Source: Penicillium oxalicum
Lineage: Eukaryota > Ascomycota > Eurotiomycetes > Eurotiales > Aspergillaceae
Length of the DNA: 64,000 nt
Assembly: GCF_001723175.1 (NCBI RefSeq)
Contig: NC_064650.1
Location: 3,596,001 to 3,660,000, forward strand
Direction of reading: 5' to 3'
A model generated the notes under the pieces. It was not told the DNA's origin. It saw only the letters and a program-made list of their open reading frames with translations, and searched no databases. Position numbers and translations under genes: made by a program. Positions 11,798 through 23,688 of this stretch are shown here, one piece after another; positions within the stretch are counted from its first letter, which is position 1, and the number at the start of each line of letters is the position of its first letter.

Positions 11798-14700
11798 GGC
11801 CGCTGTCGCAATCTCGAGCGATGCTTTATGCAGTTGCGATGATGTAGAAGAAGCGGTCGCTCACTGAGCCACGCCGCGAAAGTGGCCTGGGTTCAGTCGC
11901 CGAAGGAAGAGAGTGGCAACCTTTCCTGCCGAAGGGCGTTGATCGGCGGACAGGCGGAGGGACTCGTTGTTTGTTCAAGTTTTGTTGCGAAAGAACGGTG
12001 GTGGTACCCTGCCAATAGAGTAATCGCGGGGCAGGCTCGCCAGCGGGATACTAATAATGTGGACTGCTCTACAGTCGTGATCCATGCGGATTTCTGCGAG
12101 CGGCAAGTGGGACGGGGATGGTGGTCTAGATCAAGATTGGATGATTTACTGTTTCGGCCTTTCCGCCCAGAGAAGGCTTGGGCGGATTTTAATGCGGATC
12201 AGCAAGCCCTAGTATGAAAAGGCAGTCACGTCGAGTGATGGAGTCACCAAAGGATTAGGCTCTGGGGGAGACCCAAGAATCGCGATCGAGATTATGGACA
12301 AACTTGTTCCCAGGTCACGAGGGCCGAGACGCGATCTCAATTTTTGACAACCTCGTCATTGTGTCGGCCACCATGGAGGGATTGATTCCCTTAATAATAA
12401 TCCCTCAGCCCAGCGCGGGCGAGACCCGACAGTTCGGGAACGGGGGGGTTTGTCGACCGTCGAGGGGTCTTGAATCTTGGATGGAAAACATGAACGCTTC
12501 CTTGTTTGACACCCTACGGCCCACGCCCACTGGACCAATCCGAGACCATCTGGCGCGGCCACGCGGTCCGCCAATCAATAATCCTCAGAAGGAGGCGCCA
12601 TAGTGACGGGAATCGCATGGCTTTAAAGGGGGGGTCATCGTCCCTGAGTGGCGTCGAGGTTCGAATCCATCACCGACTCGGATTCATGTGACCAGCTGGC
12701 TAGGTAGCCGTGATGGCCGTGATGGCCGAGTTGTACACATTTCCGAGTACATCACTCTTCTCCCGGCGAACTGATGTTTTGCCCACTGCTGCCACCATCA
12801 TCAGCAGCGCCCAGCCCTGTCCCCAGGAGATCCGGTTCGGTTGGTTGTAGAGTGCATGACGCAGTGGGGACGCTCCCTGGGAATGCCAGAGAGATGAAAA
12901 ATCGCAGCCCCGTCGCAGATTCACGGTCCTTTGTCACTACATGGAGAAATCGTCCTCTTCAACCTGGAAGACGGCTTTCAGACCAGATGTCAATGATGGC
13001 GTCTAGTCGAGTATTGCGCCCGAACAAGAAACCAACCTCAGCCTCCCCAAACAGCAATAGGTGCCAGTGATGCGCATCATCAAGCCCAGGTTCAGTTCCT
13101 TAACGGTCCAGCACCTTTGACCTGAACTTGCAACACGCCTCACGCTGGAACATTTTGTGTGACTTGGGCGAGCACTTCCAGCGCAGGATCCCAAAACGCG
13201 GAGTGATCGGCTGATCTGCCGACCGTTCAGCTTTGATCGGATAAAATTCCAAAATAGAATGAACGGTCACATGATTGTTCCAGTAGCGGGTTGAATCACA
13301 GGCTGAAGAAGATTCCGAATGTGGAATAATGACATGATGATTTGCGGTCTAATGGCGACCAAGTGGATCCCTGTCATACTCGGTGCTACATCTAAGCTGT
13401 AGTCAATAATTGAGGATCCACGACCTTTATCCGAGGAACGTCGAGAAGCCGTATCGGCAAGCACTCGGCAGAGTCGGCAGCTTTACATCTGTCTCGTCCT
13501 CTAGTCCAGTGCCACCGGGGAGCCGCCGTGTACTGTACATTCGAGGTCTCCGGCACTCATGATCAAAGCCCGTCATCCGCAGCATTTTCTGAATGTCGCT
13601 TCTTTGGATTTCACTGATTCCAGTGGCTCGATCCGCACAGAAAGGGACACGACATCTACACGTATCTCAACTAATACCGCCGGATCAGGGGCTTGGTATG
13701 AGTGTTGCGAGATGCTGCCCATGTTTCTGAAGGGACTCAGTGCGACCACCTCAGTACCGGGCTTTCTAGGTTGTGGGCAGTGCGAGTGTGTACGGATCGC
13801 GCGCACACACTTTTCACACTTATAAGGAGACTCGGAGGTACAGTAGGGACCGCCTGTAGAGAGTGCTACCTACGAATCTATCACATAGGATCTCCGTCGC
13901 AAACCATTCATTCTAGATACGCCCGATTTGGTGGACCGCGCTTGGATCGATCGTTGAAGCCTACGCCCTGCTCTATTTGCGCCATTCCGGACGCAGAGCC
14001 AGTTCCAAAGACTACAAGCCCCTCGGAGACAGGATCCCATCCCGTCTTTCCCCCTCTCTCTCTTTGAATATACGTATGTCTAGAGTGCGGTAGAATTCCA
14101 CGTATAGAAAAGGTTCAGCCTACATGCGCGTACGGCTCAAGGTCTGAGGTTCAGCAGCTGGATGGGGCAGAGACTGTAGGCCAAAGAAGACCTCTCCCGT
14201 ACACTGCAAGAGGATTGCATTTCCTGTGATTTCAATGTTGAGACCAAACATGGACACCAGTCGACCTGTCTGTGCACAATTGCTGAGTCGCTGCCTCGAG
14301 GCACCCACTGCAGGCGTGATGCCAATCTCCTCATGCAAAACGACGAGAAGACCGGTCACACGGACGAGGCTGAGATTCGATTGATCAATTTCAGTACGCG
14401 TGTCATCAGCCAGCCCACACGATTGTTTTATTTGCAACCCAGGTAGTGTTTGTCTCAACAGATGTTGTCTGTACACACCCCTTCTTTGATCTGGTCAGAG
14501 ATCTTTGGATCGATTAGGTTCCATTTCCTCCCTTCCGTCTTCAAACTCCAGACGGTTGCACTGGAAGCTTTGCCGCCCTGCCGGTTCCACCTCCGAACCC
14601 GTCAGTCGTCACCTGGAATCCTCCACCCGCATCTTATCAACGGCGCTGAACGGGCACCTATCGGCTCTCCTTTTTCTTTTTCCCTCTTCTACCTTCACCT

Positions 14701-15589
14701 CACTCGGTACCAACTTGGCCCGGCCTCGCATCGTGACACTGTGGCCTGTGCCTTGACGTGGATGGAGATATACTGGTTTGGAATTGCTCCTCGTCTCCAG
14801 GCGTCCTGCTGCTCTCGATCTCGATTTCCCCGTGACGGAGCCCTGTGAGCAACGGAATACCCGCCCCACGGGTCACCACCAGTGACCGCCCCCATTCGAA
14901 CCCACTTGACCGTCTCGCCCCAACCCAGCCCGACCTTGGCCATTTCCCCCCCCTCATCCTTCATCCATCACTCATCATCAGCCACGCCGTCTTTCCCTTC
15001 CATCGCGAGCGCGGTGCACGAATGGCGGAATTCTTGTTGACGTCCACCTGAAGTGAAACCCTCCCGATCCGGCACTTATGGCCAGGCAAAGGCCCTCCGT
15101 CAACCGTCAGGACCCTCTCGAGGATAATTCCGTTTCCCCCGCAGGAGCTTCTCCCGCCTCTTCCACTCTGAGGTAGCTAATCCGCTTACTTTCCTCCTCG
15201 CTTTCTGCACCCAAGCCACGATCGCCGTCGTCTTTGCACTTTTGCCAATTCTGTTTATTCTCCCCTCCCCCCGCCTCTCCTTCTCTCCTCCCCCGGACGC
15301 GTCGCCTTGAAAGACTTCGCGGACCCTGGGAATCGATCAATGTCTCGAGAGTCAACCCCCACTCCGCTTTGAGCATCGCGATTGTGACCACGGGAACTCC
15401 TTCTTGCCTCTTCTCCACACCCAAGAGCGTCTCAAGACGGCGCCTCGGCACCCTGTCTCCTCACGTTTACTCCCTGGTCCCGAGCATCACCTTGACGAGC
15501 TGATCTTCTCGATACTCCGCGTGGGACTCGAGGGCTCCCTCCCCATCTGATCCGTACACGCATTTTCCAATTTCAGATCATTGATTCTC
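11798..15589. other. 3.8 kb divergent intergenic region (histidine kinase / UFD4)
   Basis: No protein-coding gene supported. The left end should hold the kinase promoter and the right end the UFD4 promoter and leader. A direct repeat of GGCCGTGAT units lies at about 12705-12729. From 14.5 to 15.5 kb the + strand is strongly pyrimidine-rich (long CT stretches), typical of promoters and leaders of highly expressed mould genes. Confidence 0.4.
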
Positions 15590-18500
15590 ATGTCTCCCAG
15601 AACAACTCGATCCTCCACGAGACTTGCCGCAGATCCTCCTCCAGGCGCCGACTCCGGTTCAGCCTCGACGCACGCCGCTGGCTCGGTCTCTTCCCGAAAA
15701 CGCAAAGTCCCCAATCGCCGAGACCGGCATCCAGACACTCAGAACACCCCATCAGCCCCATCGTCTCCCCGCCGTTCGAAAAGACAAAAGATCACGGCGT
15801 CCAACTCGGCAGCATCTGCTGGCCCCGCTGCCCCTGCGTCTCGTCGATCTGCCGCCACGCGTGGTCGTGCCACCATGTCACAGCCGGGGTATGTCATCGT
15901 TCCTTTCTATGAAGCATGAGGGATGTAATCTCAGGTATAGAGTGCTGACATTTTCGTCCCCACCAGACCATCATCTCGGCCCACGGAGGAGTCAAAATCC
16001 AGTGGTTCGCCAGCTTCATCGAGGCGGAAGTCGAACCGGAATGGTAAGCCAGGGTTTACGCTTGCGTTTTCTTTCTTCTTTGCAGTTCGTCTCTAATGAA
16101 GCCGGTTTCCTTCTTTGCTAACCTTCGCTCACTGCCCAGATCACTTCGCCGCTACTCCACCTCCTGGCCCGCGAAGGTCTAGGAAAGCGGCCATCCGGAC
16201 AGACACTGATACAATCATGCGAGATGCGGAGGATGATCTTGAGGAGGAAGATGTGGAGGAAGAAGTTGAAGACACACCGACGGGTGATAGCAACGACGAC
16301 ACAACCCATTCGGCATTTGAGGACGAGGAGTTGGATCCTTTCTCCAGCAGCATCTTCGGAGGTCGCGGACCCATGGGTCTGCAGAGTACTCTTCGCGCAT
16401 TGAGTGGCATCATGTCCGGCATGTCTGGCCGCCTTCGAGACATTCTCAGTAATTTGAGGGCGAAGGATGATCCCTCCGTGCAATTGATCGCTCTACAAGA
16501 GCTTTCGGATCTCCTGCTCGTCTCCAACGAGGATAATCTCTCGGGACAATTTTCTCCAGATCCTTACGTTAAAGAACTCGTCACCTTGATGCAACCCGAC
16601 CAGTACGGCGAGGAGAATCCTGAAATCATGCTTCTTGCCTGCCGCTGTCTTGCCAATTTGATGGAGGCGTTGCGGGGCTCGGTCGCCAACGTGGTCTATG
16701 GAGGAGCTGTCCCGATCCTTTGCCAGAAATTGTTGGATATCCAATTTATCGATCTGGCTGAACAGGCCCTCAGCGTAGGTTTTATCTTGTTTGGAATTCT
16801 CCCGTATCATTCCTTGCGCCAGAATGTTGACCATCAAGCTCAATCTAGACCCTGGCGAAGATTTCCGTCGACTTCCCCGCTTCGATCGTGCGAGAAGGTG
16901 GTCTCACGGCGTGCTTGACTTATCTCGACTTCTTCCCCACCAGCACACAGCGAACCGCTGTCACAACCGCGGCGAACTGCTGCCGCAGCCTCTCTCATGA
17001 CTCTTTTCCAGTCGTCCGCGATGTGATGGGAACTCTGCTGAATGTCCTTTCCAGTAACGATCCCAAGGTCGTTGAACAGGGTTGCCTTTGTGTCTCTCGC
17101 ATTGTGGAGAGCTTCAAGTATCGGCCCGCCAACTTGGAGGAACTGGTCGGCCCGGACATGCTGAAAGCCATCCTTCGCCTCTTACTCCCGGGTACTACTA
17201 ACCTGATTGGACCCCACATCCACACCCAATTTCTTCGAGTCCTGGCAATCGTATCTAAAGCCAGCCCACGATTGTCGATTGAGCTTTTGAAAATGGATGT
17301 CGTGGACACTCTTTATCAGATCTTGACCGGAATATCCCCGCCACAAGACGTGGACAGCACGGGTGTCAAGATGGATAGTGTGTTGGTGATGCAAGCATTG
17401 ATCCATCGGCCACGCGAACAGGTCTTTGAAACCTTAAATGTCATCTGCGAACTGCTACCTAGTATTCCTCAGCGAGAGGTCTTTCAAACTGATAGCTTAC
17501 TAAAGTCGTACTTTGACAACAGCATGTCTATGGGCTTCAAGTCGTCTGCTTCCAAAGGTGCTGCGGAACAGCGACGGGCTTTGCTGGACAACTGCAAGCC
17601 CGAGCTGAAGCGCTTTGCCACTATCCTTTTCCCAACGTTGACCGACGCTTATTCCAGTACTGTGAACCTGCATGTCCGCCAAAAGGTCCTGATGGCGCAC
17701 TTAAAGCTACTCCACATTTTGGAGCCTCCATTGATTGAGGATGCCCTACGTACGGTCCCATACTCGTCATTCCTGGCCTCCATCCTATCTCAGAAAGACC
17801 ATGCATCCCTCGTCACCCTTGCTTTGCGATGTGCCGAACTCCTGGTCCGGCGTCTAGAGCATGTCTATCAACATCAATTTCACAGGGAGGGCGTCATCTC
17901 CGAGATCGTCAAGATTGCACAAGCACCCTTCTCAAATGATCCTGAGAACGCCCGATCCGTGAATGAACAGACAGCTTCGCCGGGTAATTCGAAACGCCTA
18001 GGTATCACGTCCAGTGGTTCTCCAGAGGTCAAGAAGGGCGACGATGTTGGTGATGACGGCGATGAATTTGACGAGGACGAGGACGAAGAGGACGAAGAGG
18101 AGGATGACCAAGAAGACAATGAGGATGGCTCGGATTCCGAGAGCTCTTCAACCGGTGATCACCATTCTGCCGCAAAGGCCGACGCGATGCTTGACGATCT
18201 CGTCATTCGCGATGCTCGGGCCTTCCTTGAAGCGCATGAAACGGGCAAAGGTGCGGCCCTGCGTGCTGAGGCCGAGGAGACCTTGAACGAGATGCGGATG
18301 CTGGCAACTGAGGTTCGAGACTCATATTTCCTCAGCCAGAACGAGGCCAGCGGTCTCGGTTGTTTCAAGAAGCTTGCTGCCTACTTTGACGGAGATGCAT
18401 TGCAAAGTATCACAAGTTCAGAGCTGCTGAACTCTGGCATTATTGAGGTCCTCCTGGAGGTTCTTGCCGACCCCAAATCATCCACCTCCGTTCGATGTGC

Positions 18501-21362
18501 GAGGGCAGATTTTCTCCAGGCCTTCATGGGCACGTTGATCTCTGAAAAGGCCCAGAGCCAGACAACAGCGACTACTCCATTCAGCGTACTGATTAGAAAG
18601 TTACAGGACTTGCTCAGTAGGACTGAGCATTTCGAGGTAATCACGGTCAGTCACAATTCGCTGGAAAATACGCGCAGTAATGCCGCGTACATGCTTGGGA
18701 AACAGCTTCGTCTTAAGTTGCTTGCGGAGGAGGGCTCCGACGTTCCCCGCCCTTACAACAACATCATGGTTTCCATTCACGCTATTGCCACCTTCAAGGC
18801 ACTGGATGACTTCCTCCAACCACGTATTGCCATGTCGGATCGTCCTCGTCAGTCACGGACCCGCGACGCGATCTTGTCTCAACTTGCTCAAGCGGCCCAC
18901 GTTCGGGATCAACTGGCATCATCAAATGCGCCCAGGCCTCCCAGTGGAAGCCTTCCGGCTCGACCTGCGCCCACAAGTGGGAAATCACATGACTCAAAGA
19001 CTCACCATCAAGAACACGAATCTGATGACCATCACAGACGTCGGCGCATGCCTTTCCTGGGAGAAGGCGCCGAGCATAATGACGAGCCCTTGGAGTGCGC
19101 CGACGAGCACCAATTAAGTGATGGCGAGGACGAGGACGTGAATCAAGACGATGAGGATGGAGAACTCAATGCTATCGTCGACGACCTTGAAGAAGAGCTA
19201 GAAGATGAAATCGCCGCGGACCCTACGGCTGTCAATCTTGAGGTCGGATCCTCGGGCAAGGTAACGGCTCGGAAAGAAGACGGCACCCAAGTTGGAACTC
19301 CAGGTCATTCCTCCTCAACTGCCAAGTCCGCACCGTCCGCCGCCGATGCAGTTTCACCCCCCACATCTGGCCATGGGACCATTGCTACTGCAGGTCGCCC
19401 ATTTACCTCGTACGCTGCAGCAATGGCCTCCGTTCCTCAAGACTGGCACATCGAGTTCTTCGTGGACGGAGAACCAGTCGCCAGTGACACCACCGTCTAC
19501 CGTGCCGTTCACCACAATCGCGAGCACACTGATGAGTCCAACAACAAGAACGTGTGGTCCGCAATTCACACGGTCACTTTCCGTCGTGTACCAGGCCCGC
19601 CTGCGTCTGAACCTTCGACTCTCTCCGCTAGTGGCAAGGGCACATCCTCAGAGGGCGAGAACATCGAAATGCCTACGTCACTCAATAAAGACAGTGTCAC
19701 CGCGTCAATCTTGTGCCTCCTCCGTGTCCTTCACGAAATGAACGCCACGATCGACGATATTTTGATGGACATGCGAGACCATGTCGCTATCAAACCCGAG
19801 CCGCTCTCACAATTCATTAATACAAAACTCACAGCCAAAATGAACCGGCAACTAGAGGAACCTTTGATTGTCGCAAGTAGCTGCCTTCCCAGTTGGAGCG
19901 AGGACCTGGCCCGTTTGTTCTCATTCTTATTCCCCTTCGAGACGCGCCACCTCTTCCTCCAGTCTACAGCCTTTGGCTACTCTCGCGCTATGATGAGATG
20001 GCACAGCTCTCACAATGCCGAGGATAGCCGTCGCGATCTACGCCGCGATGATCGTCCGTTCCTGGGTCGTCTCCAGCGACAAAAGGTTCGGATCTCGCGT
20101 TCCCGTATCTTGGACTCCGCGATGAAGGTCATGGAACTCTACGGATCCTCGCCAAGTGTACTTGAAGTGGAATATTTTGAAGAGGTTGGAACTGGCCTAG
20201 GTCCCACGCTGGAGTTCTACTCTACTGTCTCAAAGGAATTTTCAAGAAAGAAGCTCAAGATTTGGCGGGAGACTGAGACCAGCCCCACTGCGGACTTCGC
20301 GTTTGGTAAACGTGGACTGTTCCCCGCTCCCATGAGTGAAGAACAGGCCTCTCAAGAGTATGGCAAAAAACAACTCGGCATTTTCAAGGTTCTTGGCAAG
20401 TTCGTCGCACGCTCGATGCTTGATTCGCGGATCATCGACATTTCTTTCAATCCTGCATTCTTCCGTATCGCCGACACCCTCTCCTCCGTTGCGCCTTCGC
20501 TGGGAACGGTCAAATGCGTGGACGAGGATCTTGCCAAGTCTCTCCTGATGCTGAAACAGTTTGTCACAGCCAAAGAAGTCATTTGCAATGACAAAACCAT
20601 GTCTGCAAGCCAAAAAGCTCAGGCAATGAACAACATCCAGATCGACGGAGTGCGAGTCGAGGATTTGAGCCTGGATTTCACCTTGCCCGGTTATCCCAGC
20701 ATTGAACTCGTTCCAGACGGGTCCAATGTCGCACTTACGATCGAGAACGTGGACCAGTACGTGGAGAACGTGATCGACATGACACTTGGTCGCGGTGTGC
20801 AGCGCCAAGTGGATGCTTTCCGGGCTGGTTTCTCCCAGGTTTTCCCATACTCAGCCTTACGTGCATTCACCCCTAATGAGCTGGTCATGCTTTTTGGACA
20901 GGCGGAAGAAGACTGGTCCATCGAAACTCTGATGGACTCGATCAAGGCCGACCACGGTTTCAACATGGACAGCAGGAGTGTACGCAATTTGCTGCAAACA
21001 ATGTGCGACTTGGACTCGCAAGAGCGCCGTGATTTCCTACAGTTCGTGACGGGAAGTCCCAAACTCCCCATCGGTGGTATGTAACTTTATCTGTCTCTTC
21101 ATTTCTTTCTCTTTTTTTTCTGCTCTCCCCTACTGGTTGGGTGTTGGCTAATGCATCACCAACAGGCTTCAAAAGTCTCACGCCCATTTTCACTGTCGTC
21201 TGCCGTCCGAGTGAACCCCCGTACACTCCCGATGACTACCTGCCAAGTGTGATGACGTGCGTGAACTATCTTAAATTGCCTGACTATAGCACACTGGAGG
21301 TTCTCAAGCAGCGACTATCAGTTGCCATCAAGGAGGGACAGGGTGCGTTTCACCTTTCATAA
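15590..21362 (+). CDS. UFD4: HECT-type E3 ubiquitin ligase, UFD4/TRIP12 family
   Basis: Five exons, 15590-15888, 15967-16043, 16140-16774, 16849-21076 and 21166-21362, total exactly 1812 codons (1811 residues). Introns are 78, 96, 74 and 89 nt with GTATGT/GTAAGC/GTAGGT donors. The N-terminus is basic and Ser/Arg-rich, with a likely nuclear signal (RRSKRQK). ARM/HEAT-like repeats follow (about 130-600), including EQALSTLAKIS across intron 3. There are acidic tracts near residues 742 and 1104. The HECT domain fills about 1420-1811. The catalytic Cys is in MTCVNYLKLPDY, residue ~1778, about 33 from the end as usual, and is encoded by the last exon. UFD4 ligases ubiquitinate fusion-degradation and N-degron substrates for the proteasome. 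TRIP12 relatives share the ARM-HECT architecture. Confidence 0.95.
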
Positions 21363-21896
21363 GCCTGGTGGTCTTCAACTGCCAACACTTTGCACTTTGC
21401 ACTGCACTCGGGTTACGTATCCTGTTGTGTATCGCATCCCTCAAATCCATTCCAACGATTGTGCCCGGCTGTGCTGATTCCCCATGGGTATAATCTTGCT
21501 CTGTTGTTTCCTCTTTTCCACACTCTTCTCGGCAAGAAATAGGGATCCTTTCATGATGCGACGTATGCCATTTGTTTTGAACTTCAATTCCCCATTCTCA
21601 AATGTGTTTTTTTTTCTCTTTCTTTTCCTGGGAGGGCTGCTGCTTTTTTTTCAGCGCCTCCCTTTTATAGGTCACAATAGGACGGACGGCGTCGCGGGAG
21701 GGGGTCTCTCGTTCTATTACTACGTCTCTTGCATAAAACTGCTATTAGATAGTAATGAAAGCTTTTTTATCATCAAGCGGCATGCGATGGGTTTTCCAGT
21801 GGAAAGCTAGGTATGTATTCACTTTTTGATTCTATGGATCCGAGGTGGGTATATTTTGACAGTATAGCATGGATGGTTTCCATAGCAGGTAGAGCA
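21363..21896. other. Convergent 3' region of UFD4 and the thioesterase gene
   Basis: Non-coding, with T-rich tracts near 21607-21652. It holds the 3' UTRs of both genes. A minus-strand frame extends through it only as read-through of the thioesterase intron. Confidence 0.5.
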
Positions 21897-22897
21897 TCAA
21901 GTTCGATAGACTGACACCATTGACTGCCAGTTGGACTCAACATTAGCACATACGCAACAACCTCAGGAATGCAGACTTGATGAGAAACACTTACATCAGC
22001 AAATTTCGGCTCCACGAACAAGGCGCTGGCTTCTGACACCATCACAGCACCCTCATGATCCTCACTCAGCAAGTCTCCGTCCTGCAGGTGATCGAAGCTC
22101 TTCTCATCAAGCGGCGCAGACAAAGACAAGGGCACATAGGTCATTCGACCTTCAACCCAGGCCTTCCGCCCATCGACTTTCGTCGTTTGGGCGCGCAAAA
22201 CATACAACCGATCAGGCAGAGCTGGTTTGCGGAAATCCACATTCAGATTGGCAGTCATACCCAATCCACTCGGGAAAGCTGCCGAGACACACCGCGCAAA
22301 GACCTCGTCGAACAAGACGGAGAGTAAACCGCCATGGACAAAGCCCGGATGACCGCACAAATCACGACCGATATGGAAGACTGACACGACGCTGCTTGTG
22401 CGCGCGGTCTTCTTCCCGGCTTCCAACTCGGACTTTTGGGACGAAGTCCACATGTACGGCGCCATTGCAAGCTTTCCGTTTCCTGCCAGACTACCTCCGA
22501 CGAAATGGTGTTGACGAATTGCTGGAGGGATTGCGAGATGAGGACGTGATTCTTTGTATAGCCTGCGCGATTGGCGGAGTGATTGAACGAGAGGCATTTG
22601 AGAAATGAGAGCGTCGAGGCTGGTAGTGTTTTCGGGATGATTGGGTGCTTGCTTTTGCGACTGCGTTGACTGGGACGATGTATAGAATGGTGCTCCGTCG
22701 ACTGGAGGAGGAGGTGGCGGTCCTGTGGCCTGACTTTGGGGCAGTGCTTGTTCATGAACCACGGCAGAGCGTGAAGGTCCCTGCTGATGAAGTCGGGCGA
22801 TTGACACTGCTGGTATGAGCGCAGGTCTGAGCGATCGCGGTGTCGAGGCGCGCATAAGCGTCCTTGTGATCTGTGGGTAGTTGGACATGTTGATCAT
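21897..22897 (-). CDS. Hotdog-fold acyl-CoA thioesterase (PaaI/THEM4-like), probably mitochondrial
   Basis: Two exons, 22897-21995 and 21923-21897, give 309 residues. The intron 21924-21994 (71 nt) has donor GTAAGT, branch GCTAATG and acceptor GCAG, and the last exon adds only SMVSVYRT after KFAD. The basic, Arg/Ser-rich N-terminus without early acidic residues looks like a mitochondrial presequence, followed by a Pro/Gln-rich linker. The hotdog core carries GHPGFVHGGLLSVLFDEV (about 181-198), where the HGG and Asp/Glu of the helix are the thioesterase active-site signature. A later segment, NLNVDFRKPALPD, is the usual second strand. Family members hydrolyse acyl-CoA thioesters; the chain length used cannot be told. 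Without splicing the frame would run on to 21773 and give a different 374-residue product. Confidence 0.85.
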
Positions 22898-23688
22898 TCG
22901 CTGGAATATGGAAGCCTCGCCGAAAGAAAAGTGAAGGAGTAAATCTAGTCAAAAGAATCTAGTGTCAATGGTTCGTCATATGCGAATATAAATAATCAAC
23001 CCGTTGAACTGACCGACAAGCCCGCCGATACACGAATGTACCGGGAAAAAGTTTCCACCACGTGCAAGGGCAAAGGAAAATGATCGACCTGATAGACGGT
23101 GCTTATGACCGTTTGCCGATCAAGTTATTAAGGTTTTGGATATGCTGATATAATTAATTTGGTAGCAGAGAAGCAACTAGTCGATAGAGAACAATGGGTT
23201 CCCAGTGAGCGGATATTAGGAGGACAGAATTTTACGAATTGTCCACCCAAAAATAAATCTTCAACTTGGCATTTTGGTCTGCCCCTTTGTACCGATGAGA
23301 TCATTCGGCACTTTTGCAAACGGGTATCCATTTTTTTCCCTCTTTTTTCATCGTGGACTCGTTTTTTCGAGTCCGGTTCTTTGCCGGTGGGGCTTCAAGA
23401 GCCGACTTTCGGCGAGCTTTTCTCGGACAGCGATCATGGTGGCGGTCTCGGCATGCCGATAGGCCGGAAGATAAGCCGCCACGTGGGGGGGGGGGGGGGG
23501 GGGGTCTCGAGCCTCGACAGACAGGACAGGAAATCTGTGATAAGGTACGACTAGAATGTATATCTTCAGTCTCGATGGTTTCGCCATAGGTTTAGCTTTT
23601 TTTTCCTCAAGCGAGACATAATAGATCAGTGTAACCTGACAAGTTGACAAAAGACGTCCCGCCCACATGGACTATGTGCTATGTACAT
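22898..23688. other. Intergenic between thioesterase promoter and MAK5 3' end
   Basis: No gene seen. It contains the thioesterase promoter, an AT-rich stretch near 23120-23165 and a 20-base G run at 23485-23504. Confidence 0.45.
23485..23504 (+). repeat. G20 homopolymer
   Basis: Twenty consecutive guanines on the + strand (C20 on the other strand), directly following CCACGT. The true length may be uncertain in the assembly. Confidence 0.9.

Noticed and set aside
12640..12685. GGTTCGAATCC resembling a tRNA B box
   Set aside because: Flanking bases do not pair into a T-stem and there is no A box or acceptor stem at tRNA spacing.
14120..14476. 118-residue minus-strand frame
   Set aside because: No ATG at its start, no recognisable family, no neighbouring exon signals.
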